Source: Cryobacterium cryoconiti (lineage in GTDB: Bacteria; Actinomycetota; Actinomycetes; Actinomycetales; Microbacteriaceae). Taken from it: a stretch of DNA of 44,421 nucleotides. The position numbers were made by a program, and so were the translations under genes. Where the stretch lies: the NCBI RefSeq assembly GCF_004403065.1, contig NZ_SOHA01000022.1, forward strand, positions 1 to 44,421, in the 5' to 3' direction. This document shows, in pieces, positions 43,571 through 44,421 of the stretch (positions are counted from its first letter, which is position 1; the number at the start of each line of letters is the position of its first letter). Under the pieces are notes generated by a model. That model saw only the letters and a program-made list of their open reading frames with translations. It did not search any database and was not told the DNA's origin.

Positions 43571-43718
43571 ATCTTTGCCTCATTCCACATCGAGGGTGGG
43601 AGGCCTCACGCCGGCAATCGTGTCGCGCGACAGTGGTCCCCCCGGCCCATTCAGTCGTAACCCAGAACACTAGCTGATCAGAGTAGACAACGCACAAGCC
43701 GACCGGGCGTCTGCCTGC

Positions 43719-44421
43719 CTACGCCTGGGCCCAGAGCGCCTGCAGGAACGCGGCGTTCGGGTGGGCGTGCGGCAGGACATCCGTCACGTCCCGCAGCGCC
43801 TGCCCGATCGGGATCCCCCGGTGCCTGGCCGCGTAGAGCGCACCCACCGCGGGTGTGCGGCTGACCGCCTGCACGCAATGCACGAGCACCGTGCGACCCT
43901 CGGCGCGCAGGGTCGCGATGGCATCGACGGTGTCGGTGAGAACGAAACTGAGGTTCGGGTTGGCCTTCAGGGCAGGTTCGTCGACCAGCCAGACCGCGAT
44001 CCTGTTCTCGGCACGGATGCGGCCGGGCACCTGCGTGCGACCGACCCGGCACAGCGACACGACGGCATCGATCTCGGCCGGCAGGTCACCCAGGATGCCG
44101 ATCGCGCCGAGCCAGACGCCGTCGTCGTGCGGGTGCCGCACGAAGGCAGACAGGTCACCCGAGGTGGCATAGGCCAGGTGGTCGGCCGTGGGCCAGGTCG
44201 TGGCGACGCGGTCCTTGCGGGAGCGACGGTCGAGCACCGCCGGGTCGCGGCGGTCGACGGCACCAGGCTCGCGCGCATCAGGCGTGGCCGGGTCCCTGCG
44301 CTCGGTCAGCGCCGGGTCCCGACGGGACCGGCCGCCGTCCGCGCGGGCGGCCAGCACTCCGCGGCGCACCAACTCGTCGGCGCGCAGGCCGTCCGGCCAG
44401 CCGTGCACGATGCGGCGCCAG
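43719..44421 (-). CDS. C-terminal part of ADP-ribosylglycohydrolase-dual-specificity phosphatase fusion
   Basis: The frame is open to the window edge, so the N-terminus is missing. Its first readable residues (WRRIVHGWPDGLRADELV) look like the end of an ADP-ribosylglycohydrolase domain. A charged linker with repeats of RRDPA/REPGA type follows. The last ~150 residues are a dual-specificity phosphatase: VHCVQAVSRTP is the CX5R active site, with Cys as nucleophile. Fusions of these two enzymes are known in actinobacteria; they suggest joint handling of ADP-ribosyl and phosphoryl marks. The first half cannot be checked here. Confidence 0.8.
   Translation of the reverse strand, partial: WRRIVHGWPDGLRADELVRRGVLAARADGGRSRRDPALTERRDPATPDAREPGAVDRRDPAVLDRRSRKDRVATTWPTADHLAYATSGDLSAFVRHPHDDGVWLGAIGILGDLPAEIDAVVSLCRVGRTQVPGRIRAENRIAVWLVDEPALKANPNLSFVLTDTVDAIATLRAEGRTVLVHCVQAVSRTPAVGALYAARHRGIPIGQALRDVTDVLPHAHPNAAFLQALWAQA

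Overview
The window is a 44.4 kb piece of a high-G+C actinobacterial chromosome. Dense codon-biased genes, short intergenic gaps, a LysG/LysE pair, a DUF222/13E12-type HNH protein, several leaderless or weak-RBS starts and a strongly enriched octamer (ACGGATGC/GCATCCGT) all point to Microbacteriaceae; the genus cannot be named from sequence alone. No rRNA, tRNA, CRISPR array, integrase or intact insertion sequence was seen.

Layout. 1-9.1 kb: a conserved hypothetical gene cut by the window edge, a diacylglycerol/lipid kinase, a small cupin, a secreted DUF2207 membrane protein, a secreted transglycosylase-like protein, a small membrane protein, a DUF2256/DUF3253 zinc protein, two overlapping alpha/beta hydrolases and a truncated yccF. 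9.2-16.2 kb: a carbohydrate locus with a three-gene ascorbate-type PTS (ulaC-ulaB-ulaA), a ROK regulator, a divergent transketolase paralogue and a quinone-reductase-like MDR protein. The PTS and transketolase upstream regions share the decamer ACCAAAGTTT, which suggests common control.

16.2-27.5 kb is a genomic island with visibly lower G+C and almost none of the host octamer. It contains (a) a DUF262 gene overlapping a HEPN-type RNase gene by 4 nt; (b) a DNA cytosine-5 methyltransferase convergent with a tightly overlapping three-gene operon: MORC-like GHKL ATPase with several zinc-binding modules, Mrr-nuclease/SF2 helicase, and winged-helix protein; (c) about 0.9 kb of decayed sequence; (d) a second DUF262 protein with a DUF1524 HNH domain. 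Its right edge abuts a NUDIX/NrtR-like gene that has lost its first half. This is a compound anti-phage/restriction island, and the MORC-Mrr helicase-methyltransferase module is the most interesting part.

27.9-44.4 kb is ordinary chromosome: NERD protein, a nucleotidase-HD fusion, N-formylglutamate amidohydrolase, FAD oxidase, a tetR-mmpL pair, a truncated SnoaL-like gene, a yefM-yoeB toxin-antitoxin pair, a DUF222 HNH protein, lysG/lysE, OsmC, nagA, an ABC-2 exporter pair and the end of an ADP-ribosylglycohydrolase-phosphatase fusion. Five long imperfect palindromes (4550, 6542, 9023, 36097, 39881) lie between host genes and none was noticed in the island.
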